This document shows positions 16,059 through 24,810 of a stretch of DNA of 64,000 nt, piece by piece; the stretch's first letter is position 1, and every line of letters starts with the position of its first letter. The stretch covers positions 434,001 through 498,000 of the forward strand of contig CAVOTL010000005.1 of assembly GCA_963699345.1 (NCBI GenBank), in the 5' to 3' direction. The DNA comes from Bog-756 sp963699345 (lineage in GTDB: Bacteria; Actinomycetota; Acidimicrobiia; Acidimicrobiales; RAAP-2). The translations under genes and the position numbers were made by a program. Under the pieces are notes generated by a model. The model was not told where the DNA came from and ran no database searches. It saw only the letters and a list, made by a program, of their open reading frames with translations.

Positions 16059-19000
16059 TCACACCCGGACGGCCCCGTTCAACGCAGCCGAGCTGCGTCG
16101 GCTGAGTGAACGGTAGAGGGAGAGGGTGCTGGGGTGGACCGATTCGACCGGTTCGACCTCGTCCGCCACCACCCGCACCAGTTCCGCCATCACCGACTCG
16201 ACGCCGCCCGGGTTGCCCGCCGCGTCAGCCGTCCGGAGGAGCATGCGATAGAGCCTCTCGTCGTACGGGCTCACCAGCAGTCCCTTCCGGGCCGCCCATT
16301 CGGCTCCGTTCGGGTCCCCCGATCGCAGGCGGGCTCCGGCCAACCGTCCCGCCACATCGACGACCGCCGCCTCGATGGACGGCGCCGTCCCATCGAGCAG
16401 CGCCCAATCGGTGGCGCGGATCCCTTCGAACGGCCGTCCACGCACCAGTTCCAAGGCATCCTGCCATCGCTCCGGATCGTCCGCCCCGGCCAGTTCCCGG
16501 AAGCGCCCCCAATCCGAACCCACGGTGCGAGCCAGCATCAGCCGACCGTGCGATTTCGGCAGGTGATCCGAACCGTCCCGGCTCGTCCCCAGAGATCGGC
16601 GGGCGACCGAGGCGGTGGAATGCAGACTGGATGGCGCCATCAGCCGGTCGGGCCAGAGCGCGGTCGCCCAGACATCGTTGGCGGCCCCGCCGGGATGCAT
16701 CGCGAGGTAGACCACCAGTTCGAGCGCCCAGGCCCGGGTGAATCCACGAGCCGCTCCGTGGACCTCGACGGGACCGAGCACCGCCACCTCGACCTCGTGT
16801 TCTGGTCGGGAGACCGGCGGCGGGCCCGGACGGGAGCGCGGGATCGTCCGGAAGCCGGCGCCGCCCTCGGGGCGGGTCCCGGACGGGGGCGCCGGCTCAC
16901 CACCGATGCGGACGACCGAGCCGGCCGGCGCGGGCACGAATCCGGTGGCCCGAAGGCGACGGGTCTCCCCCGGCCCGCCTTCCGGGCCCCCGGCGGGTAC
17001 CGCCGACTCGTCGAGGTCCGGTTCCACGGACGCATCGCGTACCAGTGCGGCCTCGAGGACAGCGTCGACCTTCTCGAGATCCGCGGTGTCGACCGACTGC
17101 GGGTCGACGACAGTCCCGAGTACGTCTGTCGAGGCTCCACTCGGCGTCGCGTCGGCCCGCAGCACACAACCCGCCTCCGCGTTGACCGGACGACCGCCGG
17201 TCATGGCGATGACGCCGATGCCGCAACGACCGTCACCGGCGAGTTCGACGAGGGCGTCGACATCGTCCGCCGGAACCGTCGGTGCGCAGACGATGACGAT
17301 CGGGGCCCATTCCCCACCGACGCCCAGACCACGGGCCACATCGGTGGCGCCCATGCCGTGCTCGGCGAGTCGCATCGAGACCGTGAGCCGACGCCACGTC
17401 AGATCGGCAATGAGAGGGCCGGCCTCCGTCACCACCGACACCCGGTCGCCGTGGGCCATGGCGCCGCCGAAGCCGACCAGCACCAGGTCGAAGGCGCCCG
17501 CCCACCGGGAAGTCGCCAACTCGAGAGCCATGGCGCGTCCGAGGCCTTCGGCCGCCACGGAGTCGCCGGCGATGACCACGGATCCCAGTCCTTCGACGGA
17601 CACCATGACCAGCACGCCGTCACTGCGCCCGATGCTGACGAGCGTCGGGGAAGCGAACCGCGGTTCGGGCGTCGAGGCGCTGGTCGTCGTCCGCAGGGCC
17701 TCCCGGTCGACCGACAGGGTGCGGCCGTCCGACTCCCGGATGAACGGTGGGGGCGCCTCGTCGTCCTCCATCCGGTCGAACATCAGACGCACCCGATCTC
17801 CGTCGAGGGAGACACCGACCAGTCGACTCGCTCGAGGCCGGGTCGGGGTGGTCCCGGAGAGGAGCCCGACGGCCGCCCCGACATCGTCCAGATCGCCGGC
17901 GCCGCCACCCACCCGGAGCCGTTGCTCGAATGGCCGGAGGGTGGCGTCGGGCATCCGGATCTGACCTCCTACAGCCCGGTGGCGCTGCTGCACCCGGCGG
18001 AGGCGGTCGACCAGATCGGCGACCCCGACCCCCACGATCCCCGCGCCCAGGGGTGCCACGGGCAGCCCGAGCGGCCGGTGGCCCAGACCACTCCGAGGGT
18101 CCGCCCCGGTCCGGGCCGTCGTCGTCGTCGCACCGGTGACCGGAGGACCGTTCAGCGGCAAGGGATCCGGGGCCGCCGTCGTCCGCCCGGCACCGGCCTC
18201 GTGGGCCGGCCCGCCGAGAGGGGCGGGGCGGCCCGCCGGGCCCGGCCGGGCCGTCGTCCCGGTGTGGCCTCCGCCGTCCGGGGGAGGTAACCGCAACGTC
18301 CAGCCCGGCAGGATCCAGTGGGTGTGGTCCAGCGCACCCCCGTCGAACTGCGGGACGCCGTAGTTGATTTCGGCGATCTCCCTCCACCGCCGGGCCGCTC
18401 CGAGGTGGTCCTCGGCCACCGACCAGAGGGTCTCCCGTTCGGCGACCGTGTGGACGGGAGCGGCCGCCCCCCGGGACGGCATTCCGGCCGGGACCTCCGC
18501 CAGCTCGGCGTCGCCCACGAACTTCATCTCGGGGAACCGGTCGAGGGCCGGCGTCGGCCGGTGATCGACCCCGATTTCAGGCAGGATCGACCCACCAGGT
18601 GGATGCCGGTACTCTCCCGCCGTCGGCGCGGTCCACGTCATCTCGACCCGTGGACCCGACCGCGCCGGCGACGAGCCGACGGTGGGTACCGGTACACGCC
18701 CGAGGGCGCCCACCGCGAAAGCCGTCCCGACGAGGACGGCCGCCGCCCACTGCACCGACCGGCTCGCCGGAAGCCGGACGGGCGAGTGTCCCGTCCTCCA
18801 GGCCCACACCTCGAGGAGAACGCAGACCGTGAGCCAGGCCCAGGCGATCCAGGCCAGGAGGACGGCCACCCGTCCGAGCCACCGTGCCACCTCGCGCACC
18901 TCGCCCGGCCGATGATGGACGACGGCTTGTCGGAGCGCGGCGATGTCGATGTGGATGCTCGGCACGCCCGCAGTCGACGCGAGCCAGACCGGCACACCGA

Positions 19001-19085
19001 CCAGAAGTCCCGCCAGCAGCAGGTAGGAGAAGGTCCCGAGGAGCTGCGTCCGTCGTCGGTGTGACGGGTGGACGTTGCCCGTCAT
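16059..19085 (-). CDS. Large membrane protein with LysM and C-terminal winged-helix/BTAD domains
   Basis: A 1008-residue protein closing the tad operon. Two or three membrane spans lie in residues 15-130 (FSYLLLAGLLVGVPVWLAST, RVAVLLAWIAWAWLTVCVLL, WAAAVLVGTAFAVGALG). A LysM-like domain is at about 211-266 (HTVAERETLWSVAEDHLG to LPGWTLRLPP). The long middle region has alternating hydrophobic strands and turns (VMVSVEGLGSVVIAGDSVAA). At about 765-1000 come a winged-helix-like segment (VAVLGPVEVHGAARGFTRA) and a bacterial transcriptional activator (BTAD) tetratricopeptide-type region (YDERLYRMLLRTADAAGNPG). LysM domains bind peptidoglycan or chitin. BTAD domains occur in SARP regulators. It overlaps the TadG-like gene by ATGA. 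It may anchor or regulate pilus assembly, which is inference. Confidence 0.82.
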   Translation of the reverse strand: MTGNVHPSHRRRTQLLGTFSYLLLAGLLVGVPVWLASTAGVPSIHIDIAALRQAVVHHRPGEVREVARWLGRVAVLLAWIAWAWLTVCVLLEVWAWRTGHSPVRLPASRSVQWAAAVLVGTAFAVGALGRVPVPTVGSSPARSGPRVEMTWTAPTAGEYRHPPGGSILPEIGVDHRPTPALDRFPEMKFVGDAELAEVPAGMPSRGAAAPVHTVAERETLWSVAEDHLGAARRWREIAEINYGVPQFDGGALDHTHWILPGWTLRLPPPDGGGHTGTTARPGPAGRPAPLGGPAHEAGAGRTTAAPDPLPLNGPPVTGATTTTARTGADPRSGLGHRPLGLPVAPLGAGIVGVGVADLVDRLRRVQQRHRAVGGQIRMPDATLRPFEQRLRVGGGAGDLDDVGAAVGLLSGTTPTRPRASRLVGVSLDGDRVRLMFDRMEDDEAPPPFIRESDGRTLSVDREALRTTTSASTPEPRFASPTLVSIGRSDGVLVMVSVEGLGSVVIAGDSVAAEGLGRAMALELATSRWAGAFDLVLVGFGGAMAHGDRVSVVTEAGPLIADLTWRRLTVSMRLAEHGMGATDVARGLGVGGEWAPIVIVCAPTVPADDVDALVELAGDGRCGIGVIAMTGGRPVNAEAGCVLRADATPSGASTDVLGTVVDPQSVDTADLEKVDAVLEAALVRDASVEPDLDESAVPAGGPEGGPGETRRLRATGFVPAPAGSVVRIGGEPAPPSGTRPEGGAGFRTIPRSRPGPPPVSRPEHEVEVAVLGPVEVHGAARGFTRAWALELVVYLAMHPGGAANDVWATALWPDRLMAPSSLHSTASVARRSLGTSRDGSDHLPKSHGRLMLARTVGSDWGRFRELAGADDPERWQDALELVRGRPFEGIRATDWALLDGTAPSIEAAVVDVAGRLAGARLRSGDPNGAEWAARKGLLVSPYDERLYRMLLRTADAAGNPGGVESVMAELVRVVADEVEPVESVHPSTLSLYRSLSRRSSAALNGAVRV

Positions 19086-19531
19086 GGCGTCCCCCGGGCG
19101 ACGCCGTTCACGTTGACCGCCGCGGCCGATGCCGCCACCGACAGGTGGTCGATGCCCACGATGCCGAGGATCACCGTGGGCACCTGGTAGGCGAGCCTGA
19201 CCGACACCACGCCACCGGAGACCGTCGCCGATCCGGGATGACCCGATGACGCCATGAACCCCTGCGCGGCGGCCACGGCCGCCTGGGGGTCGATCTCCAC
19301 GACGCCCGCACGGAGTCCGTCCACCGAGATGGCACCGGCACCCGCGCGGGCCGCCTGCTCCGCCTCGACTTGGGCGGACTGTTGTGCCGTCAGCGCGGAG
19401 CCACCGTCGACCACGAGACCGAGCAACGCGAACAGGGCGACGAGGAGGAGCACCACGAACGCCGTGACGCCGCCGTCGTCGGCGGATCGGTCACGACCGG
19501 CGGAGCGGTGACCTCCTCGAAGTCTCGCCAC
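19082..19531 (-). CDS. TadG-like pseudopilin/Flp pilus assembly protein
   Basis: A 149-residue protein with one N-terminal membrane span of TadG type (GGVTAFVVLLLVALFALLGL) followed by VVDGGSALTAQQSAQVEAEQ, the usual sequence after the span. An Ala/Val-rich secretory domain follows. The start is taken as GTG 19531, one base after the stop of the upstream tadE gene, giving the normal short N-terminus. An ATG at 19645 would add 38 Arg-rich residues antisense-like to tadE. It overlaps the LysM/BTAD gene. It should act at the membrane in type IVc pilus assembly. Confidence 0.75.
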   Translation of the reverse strand: MARLRGGHRSAGRDRSADDGGVTAFVVLLLVALFALLGLVVDGGSALTAQQSAQVEAEQAARAGAGAISVDGLRAGVVEIDPQAAVAAAQGFMASSGHPGSATVSGGVVSVRLAYQVPTVILGIVGIDHLSVAASAAAVNVNGVARGTP

Positions 19532-19532
19532 G

Positions 19533-19991
19533 TCAGCCCACCGATCGGTAGGGGTCGAGCGGCGCCGTCGCCGACGCCTGGACCACCGTCGATCCCGGCA
19601 GGCCGGGCAGGGCGAGATCGGAGAGGAGGACCCGACAGGAGACATGGACGGTGACGGACCCTCCAGCCACGAAATCGGAGCTGTCGGTGGAGACGGAGAC
19701 CTGTGAGCAGGTGTGGGTGCGGCCGTTCAGGTCGACCACGGCGTTCAGGGCGCCCTCCCACTGTGCCGATCCACTCGTGGGCACCACGGCGGCCGCCTCG
19801 GCTCCGGCTCGAGCTGCTTCCACGACCTGTTGGCGGGCCTCGGTCACCCGGCCGAAGACGATGGAGGCCATCGCCACCACGAAGAGGACCGGCGTCAGGA
19901 CGACGAGCTCCACGATCAGACTTCCCGTATCGCCGCGTCGGGACACCTGACGTGGACCGCGGTCCCGCTGCCGCAGGGCCGGCCGAGTCAC
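19533..19991 (-). CDS. tadE: TadE-family pseudopilin
   Basis: A 152-residue protein. After a basic leader (RRGDTGSLIVELVVLTPVLF) comes the TadE-type prepilin span with the conserved Glu in its first turn, then VTEARQQVVEAARAGAEAAA and a secretory domain with two Cys (about residues 94 and 118) that could form a disulfide. TadE proteins are processed like type IV prepilins and act in Flp pilus biogenesis. It starts at GTG 19991, overlapping the previous gene by GTGA, and ends one base before the TadG-like start. Confidence 0.8.
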   Translation of the reverse strand: MTRPALRQRDRGPRQVSRRGDTGSLIVELVVLTPVLFVVAMASIVFGRVTEARQQVVEAARAGAEAAAVVPTSGSAQWEGALNAVVDLNGRTHTCSQVSVSTDSSDFVAGGSVTVHVSCRVLLSDLALPGLPGSTVVQASATAPLDPYRSVG

Positions 19992-20452
19992 TCCGATCCC
20001 CGAAATTCCTGGATGGGACCGGTCGCACTGGCCGATACGGAGAACGACAGACCCGGTAGGACGGATTCCGATCGACCCGTGACCTGCAGCCAGTCGGAGT
20101 CACCCGACAGGACGGAGACCGTCACGTTGGGGCTGGTGACGTCCGAGCCCCGCCCGTCGAGGACGCTTCGCGCGGCGTCCACTCCGGCCGATGGCCCGCC
20201 GCCGTACGAGCGGGCGACCCGGTCGCCCTCCGAGGCCGCCAGCTGTGCCACCTGAGCCGCGTGCATCCACAGGCAGAACTGCACGGCCACGAGGAGGAGG
20301 AGCATGAGCACCGGCACGACCAGTACGGCCTCGACCACCGATCCTTCGTCGGTGCGTCGGTCTTGCCGCCCGGGAGCGCGGGCCGCCCCGTCGGCTCCTC
20401 CGGGACCCGGGGAAGCGGCCCCGACCCGGAGGGAACCGACGGGCGCCGTCAA
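19988..20452 (-). CDS. TadE-family pseudopilin, TTG start
   Basis: A TadE-like protein of about 154 residues. The prepilin-type region is RRTDEGSVVEAVLVVPVLML with the Glu at +5 after the glycine, then FCLWMHAAQVAQLAASEGDR and a strand-rich C-terminus (SESVLPGLSFSVSASATGPI). No ATG lies close upstream. The TTG at 20452 overlaps the flp stop (TTGA) and keeps the leader and cleavage site, so it is the best start. A GTG within VVEAV would destroy the leader. It forms a pair with the second tadE, probably as minor pilins. Confidence 0.72.
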   Translation of the reverse strand: MTAPVGSLRVGAASPGPGGADGAARAPGRQDRRTDEGSVVEAVLVVPVLMLLLLVAVQFCLWMHAAQVAQLAASEGDRVARSYGGGPSAGVDAARSVLDGRGSDVTSPNVTVSVLSGDSDWLQVTGRSESVLPGLSFSVSASATGPIQEFRGSE

Positions 20453-20640
20453 TTGAGATTGATGCTGTTCGCCTTGGCGGTCACCTTGGCCACGATGATC
20501 GCCCCGATGGCGATGGCGAGCGCGGCGAAGATCGCCGTGAGGATGACCTTTTCGACGACCGATCCGGCCTCGTCCCACCCCCCGGCGGCGGAGCATCGGG
20601 TCCGGAGGTACATCCAGAGGGCGGTCAGCTGGTTCGGCAT
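20449..20640 (-). CDS. flp: Flp-type major pilin
   Basis: A 63-residue protein. After a 25-residue leader come DEAGSVVEKVILTAIFAALA and IAIGAIIVAKVTAKANS, the single hydrophobic helix of Flp/Fap pilins with the glycine/glutamate cleavage context. It should be the main pilus subunit after processing by a TadV-type prepilin peptidase, which is not encoded in this window. AGGAG lies upstream of the ATG, and an 81-base gap separates it from tadC, so it may have extra translation or its own promoter. Confidence 0.78.
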   Translation of the reverse strand: MPNQLTALWMYLRTRCSAAGGWDEAGSVVEKVILTAIFAALAIAIGAIIVAKVTAKANSINLN

Positions 20641-20721
20641 GATGGGTGCTCCTGTTCGGGTTGAGGGTCATGGGGATGGAGACGGGCACGTCGGACGGCT
20701 CATCCATCGGCCGGAGTGGCA

Positions 20722-21618
20722 TCAGAATCCGCCGAGGATCCGGTGGATCGCCGGGTAGCCGATGAAGAGGAGGAATCCGACGAGGAGGAGTGCTCCCGGG
20801 AAGAAGAGCCGTTCGGTCGTGGCGTTGGCGGCGGACTCGGCCTCGGCCTGTTCGTGGCGCCGGAGCGAAGCGGAGCGCGCCGTCAGCGACTGCCGGATAC
20901 GGGCACCCTCGGTTCCGGCGAGCTGGACCGTGGTGGACAGTTCCACCAGTTCCCGCACACCCAATTGGCGTCCGAGTGCCTCGAGCGCGGCCCACGGAGT
21001 GGTGCCGCCGTCACGGGCGGCGGAAAGGGCGCGTCCGAGCCGCTGCGCGGCCCAGTCCGGGCTGACCTGGGCGGCCGCGTGCAGGGCACCGTCGATGCCC
21101 ACCCCGCCGGCCAGTCCCAGCACTACCAGGTCGACGAACGAGCCGACCACCACCCGGAAGTGACGACGACGGTCGGCGGCTCGTCGCAGGAGGCCGGCCA
21201 CGGGGAGGGCGACTCCCGCCGGCACCGCCACGACCGCCAGGAGCAGCGCCGTCGCGGCCGGAAGTTCGACTCCGGCCATCGTCGCCACCAGCCAGAGCAC
21301 GAACGGTGCCAGGGCACAGGCGGCGCCCAGGACGAGCACGCGGGTGGCGAACGTCTCGGGGTCGGTGGAGGTGAGGTCGAGGTCGGACAGAAGGGATTGG
21401 ACCCAGGACCGGTCCGCCCATCGGCCGCCGGTGACCCCGGACGCCAGCTTCGATGCCATCGACGCCGGGCGGGGTCGCCCGGCCGGGGACCCGGGCAGAG
21501 CGGGACGCTCCCAGATCACCAGGGCGGCGTCCAACGACAGGCGCGGCCGGCGGATTCCGTAGGCCACGCCGAGGACCCCGAGGCCGATGCACACGGAGAG
21601 GAGGACGACGTCGGTCAT
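20722..21618 (-). CDS. tadC: Tad inner-membrane platform protein TadC
   Basis: A 298-residue type II/IV secretion F-domain protein. Membrane spans are MTDVVLLSVCIGLGVLGVAY at the N-terminus, a central pair (LVLGAACALAPFVLWLVAT, TALLLAVVAVPAGVALPVAG) and LFFPGALLLVGFLLFIGYPA at the C-terminus. The cytoplasmic F domain includes SFVDLVVLGLAGGVGIDGAL and ARDGGTTPWAALEALGRQLG. It should form the membrane platform for pilus extrusion together with TadB. The ATG at 21618 overlaps the tadB stop. Confidence 0.85.
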   Translation of the reverse strand: MTDVVLLSVCIGLGVLGVAYGIRRPRLSLDAALVIWERPALPGSPAGRPRPASMASKLASGVTGGRWADRSWVQSLLSDLDLTSTDPETFATRVLVLGAACALAPFVLWLVATMAGVELPAATALLLAVVAVPAGVALPVAGLLRRAADRRRHFRVVVGSFVDLVVLGLAGGVGIDGALHAAAQVSPDWAAQRLGRALSAARDGGTTPWAALEALGRQLGVRELVELSTTVQLAGTEGARIRQSLTARSASLRRHEQAEAESAANATTERLFFPGALLLVGFLLFIGYPAIHRILGGF

Positions 21619-22499
21619 CGCAGGACCACCGAGTCTCCGAGCAGCCGGACAGGAGCCGGCGGGCGGGCGAGAGCGACCATCAGTGTCAGGCCTGACGCGT
21701 AGAGAGCACCCACGGCGAGGAGCACCAACTGCCCCGTGGTCGAGCTGAACGGCGCCAGATAGGACCGGGCGAACAGGGCCAGGCCGGCGGCAAAGGCCAC
21801 CGAGAAGATGACGACGGTGCGCACCCCGCTCCGGACGGACGCCCGGCTGGTCTCCACCCGCAGCCGGAGGGACACTTCCTCCCGGGTGGATTCGGCCAAC
21901 GCCTGCAGAAGATCGCCGAGACGCTGGGCTCTCGATGTCGACGCCAGGAGGAGCGAGCACACCACCCGGTCCGCGCACGGATCCCCGACCGACTCGGCGA
22001 ACTGGAGGAGCGCATCCCGTGGATGGGCCCCCGCCCGCAGCTGGGCCGCGAGCTGTTCGGCGGCCGATCGGATCGGCAGGGGACTGAGATCGGCGGTGGC
22101 CATGATCGCCTGACCGAGTCCGGCCGACGCCGCCAGGGTCCCCTGGAGCATCTCCGTCCAGGTGGCGATGGCCTCCACTCGCGCGATCGAGACGGATCCC
22201 GAGGTCTGTCGGAGCAATCTGGGCACCCCGTAGGCGGCCACGGCACCGATGACGCCGGCCACCGGCCACCCCGTCACGATGGCGGCCACGACCCCGACGG
22301 CTCCGGGCAGCACGAGCGTCGACAGGATCACCATGGTCGGGAGCGGTCTCGACCCGGGCGCCGACCCGGACCGCCCGGCTCCCGGAACCACCGGTGCGCG
22401 CCGCCAACCACCGTTCAGGACGAACAGGAGTCCCACGAGCCCGAGACCGCAGGCCAGACCCATGACCGGGGCCTCCCACCGTGTGCCCACATCGATCAT
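21615..22499 (-). CDS. tadB: Tad inner-membrane platform protein TadB
   Basis: A 294-residue T2SSF-domain protein. The N-terminal spans are APVMGLACGLGLVGLLFVLN and TLVLPGAVGVVAAIVTGWPV. The F domain carries RVEAIATWTEMLQGTLAASA, GLGQAIMATADLSPLPIRSA and STSRAQRLGDLLQALAESTR. Two spans finish the protein (TVVIFSVAFAAGLALFARSY, LVLLAVGALYASGLTLMVAL). It acts with TadC and the ATPase TadA. The ATG at 22499 overlaps the tadA stop by ATGA. Confidence 0.85.
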   Translation of the reverse strand: MIDVGTRWEAPVMGLACGLGLVGLLFVLNGGWRRAPVVPGAGRSGSAPGSRPLPTMVILSTLVLPGAVGVVAAIVTGWPVAGVIGAVAAYGVPRLLRQTSGSVSIARVEAIATWTEMLQGTLAASAGLGQAIMATADLSPLPIRSAAEQLAAQLRAGAHPRDALLQFAESVGDPCADRVVCSLLLASTSRAQRLGDLLQALAESTREEVSLRLRVETSRASVRSGVRTVVIFSVAFAAGLALFARSYLAPFSSTTGQLVLLAVGALYASGLTLMVALARPPAPVRLLGDSVVLR

Positions 22500-23890
22500 C
22501 GGAGTCGCCCCCCGTCCCCCGGACCCCGAGGGTCGAAGCCGAACGCCGCCAACTCGTCGCGGGTCTCCTGTCGGAGCGGCGCCGACGGCACGGCTCGCCG
22601 GTCCGGGCCCGGGCGGTAGACCTCGTTGGAGACGACCTGCACGCCCTCGGCGTCGACCACTTCCCGCACGGACGCCACGAAACGATTCCGTCGGTCCCGC
22701 GCCGGGAACTCCCGGTCGCCCTCGCCATCCCGACGACGTCCCTCGACAGCGCGCCCGACACCGGGGAAATCGCCACGGGGACCGTCCGTTGCCGGACCGT
22801 CGTGCATGTCCGAGTCGAGGTGGACGACGAAGTGGAGTGCGCCGGCGATGAGGAGGTTGGTGGCCTCGATGGGCAGCCGCTCCGGTGCCTGCACGGCGTA
22901 GGAGGCGATCCGTCGGAACACGCCGGCGGACGACTCCGAGTGGATCGTGCACATCGAGCCCGACCGTCCCTGGCTCATGGCGTTCAACATCGGCAGGACC
23001 TCGTCACCCAGGACCTCGCCGACGATGACCCGATCGGCGTTCATCCGGAGTGACCGTCGCACGAGATCGGCCACTGGGATCCTTCCCTCGCCCTCGATAT
23101 TGGCGGGACGCGCCTCGAGGGCGACCATGTCCGGATGGCGGTCCGACCCGGTGTCGAGACCGAGTTCGAACGCCTGCTCGATGGTCACGATCCGCTCCCG
23201 GCGGTCGATCTCTGCGGCGAGGGCCCGCAGGAGGGTGGTCTTCCCGGAGTTCATCGCCCCGGACACGACGATGTTCTTCCGGGCCCGGACCGCGGCAGAC
23301 AGGAGGGAGCCGAGGGTGCCGTCCATGGCCCCCATGGCACACAGTTCGTCCAGAGACAGATCGGTGAATCGGTGTCGACGTACCGACACCGCCGGCCGGG
23401 CCGTGACCGCCATGACCGCCGACAGACGGGCACCACCGGGCAGCTGCAGGTCCAACTCGGGCCACGCGGTGTCGAACCGACGCTCGGTCAACCCGAACCG
23501 CCCGGCTGCCGACCGCAGGATGTCGACGAGTTCGTCGTCGGAATCAGCGACCGGATCCATCAACCGCTTCGATCCGTCGGCAAAGGTCGCCCAGACACGG
23601 TCACACCCGTTGACATCGATGTTCTCGATGCGCTCGTCGTCCACGAGGGTCTGGAGCCTCCCGAGCCCGAACAGCGCGTCGAGGACGTCTTGGGCGACCT
23701 GTTGCTCCTGGGCCGCGGAACGACCGGTGCCGTCCGTCCCGCCGTCGGCCGCGGTGAGTGAGTCCAGGTGGACGAAGGCCCGTTGGCGGGCGAATTCCCT
23801 CCGGTCGTCGGCATCCAGGATCGCTGCGCCGTCGTCGGCGAGGTCCTCGGCCACCCGGCGGCGGATGTCGGCTGTCAGCGTCTCGCTCAT
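22496..23890 (-). CDS. tadA: Tad/CpaF-type secretion ATPase TadA
   Basis: A 464-residue hexameric ATPase of the type II/IV secretion VirB11/PilT class that powers Flp pilus assembly. The N-terminal domain ends with LQTLVDDERIENIDVNGCDR, typical of CpaF. The Walker A is GAMNSGKTT at about 211-219, the Asp-box/Walker B region is VTIEQAFELGL to NADRVIVGEVLGDEVLPML, and the His-box region is SQGRSGSMCTIHSESSAGVF. The C-terminal 60 residues are charged and variable. It overlaps TadZ upstream and TadB downstream by ATGA. Confidence 0.92.
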   Translation of the reverse strand: MSETLTADIRRRVAEDLADDGAAILDADDRREFARQRAFVHLDSLTAADGGTDGTGRSAAQEQQVAQDVLDALFGLGRLQTLVDDERIENIDVNGCDRVWATFADGSKRLMDPVADSDDELVDILRSAAGRFGLTERRFDTAWPELDLQLPGGARLSAVMAVTARPAVSVRRHRFTDLSLDELCAMGAMDGTLGSLLSAAVRARKNIVVSGAMNSGKTTLLRALAAEIDRRERIVTIEQAFELGLDTGSDRHPDMVALEARPANIEGEGRIPVADLVRRSLRMNADRVIVGEVLGDEVLPMLNAMSQGRSGSMCTIHSESSAGVFRRIASYAVQAPERLPIEATNLLIAGALHFVVHLDSDMHDGPATDGPRGDFPGVGRAVEGRRRDGEGDREFPARDRRNRFVASVREVVDAEGVQVVSNEVYRPGPDRRAVPSAPLRQETRDELAAFGFDPRGPGDGGRLR

Positions 23891-24810
23891 CGGGCGACGA
23901 CCTGCGGACGGCCCGGTCCTCCGGCATCGACGGATCCGACCGCACCGCCGGCTCCGATGGTGGCGACCGGCACGAGCAACTCGCCAGAAGGGTGTCGATC
24001 CTCGACGGACCGACCCGATCCCTGATGCACCCCGGGATCGTCGGCCTGGACGGAACGGGCCCGCCGGTCCGGGTCCGTCCAGCCGTCCGCCCCGTCGGCT
24101 TCGGTGAGCTCGGCCAGGGCGTCGGCGATCCGACGCGCCGACGCCAACAGACGGGACCGCTCCAGGCGCCGACCCGACCCGGATGCGCCACTCGCCACGG
24201 CGGCCGCGGCGGGATCGCGGGGCACGTCGCCGAAGGATCGGACCCCGGCGAAGGAGCCGACGTCATCCCCGGAAGGAGATCCGGCTCCGACCACCACGAG
24301 GCCCAGGCGTCCTGCGGTGCAGTCGAGCAGCGCGGCCGCGTGGGTCCGGACGTGGAGCGCGCCGGTCGGCTCACCGTCCACGACCACCAGGGCGCCGTCG
24401 CAGGCCCGGAGCCAAGACCGCTCCCACTCGGTCGGTCCTGGCGACGTCGGGACGACCCTGCCCAGATCCACCACCATCAGGCCCGACGCCCCCCGCACGA
24501 TGGCCACGTCGGGGGAATCGGGGCGGGGCAGATGCTCGCCCCCGGCACTGACCAGTACCGCGAGACCACCTGGCAGCCGTTGCAGGTGAGGTTCGAGTGG
24601 GGAGTCCTCGCCTCCCCGACGTGCGGCGGCCGCCAGCGAGGACCACCCGACCGTGGAGGAGAGCCCGAACCTCGCGGCCAGGTCCCCTCCCGCCCGATCG
24701 GCCTCGACCACCGTCACCGGACCGTCGGTGGGCCAGGTGGCCGCCAGGAGGCAGGACAGGGTGGTCACCCCGGGTGATCCCTTCAAGGACAGGACGCAGA
24801 GGACGGTCAT
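23887..24810 (-). CDS. tadZ: TadZ/CpaE-like MinD-type ATPase
   Basis: A 307-residue P-loop protein whose deviant Walker A is KGSPGVTTL, close to the N-terminus. That matches the MinD/ParA-like half of CpaE/TadZ without the receiver domain. Other marks are VTVVEADRAGGDLAARFGL and GLMVVDLGRVV. The C-terminal 80 residues are low complexity (GGPGRPQVVAR at the end). It probably localises the pilus machine to a cell site. It overlaps the cpaB-like and tadA genes by four bases each. Confidence 0.8.
   Translation of the reverse strand: MTVLCVLSLKGSPGVTTLSCLLAATWPTDGPVTVVEADRAGGDLAARFGLSSTVGWSSLAAAARRGGEDSPLEPHLQRLPGGLAVLVSAGGEHLPRPDSPDVAIVRGASGLMVVDLGRVVPTSPGPTEWERSWLRACDGALVVVDGEPTGALHVRTHAAALLDCTAGRLGLVVVGAGSPSGDDVGSFAGVRSFGDVPRDPAAAAVASGASGSGRRLERSRLLASARRIADALAELTEADGADGWTDPDRRARSVQADDPGVHQGSGRSVEDRHPSGELLVPVATIGAGGAVGSVDAGGPGRPQVVAR

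Noticed and set aside
20449..20640. The 63-residue Flp-like protein as a membrane toxin
   Set aside because: The glycine-glutamate prepilin cleavage context and its place between tadC and tadE identify it as a pilin.
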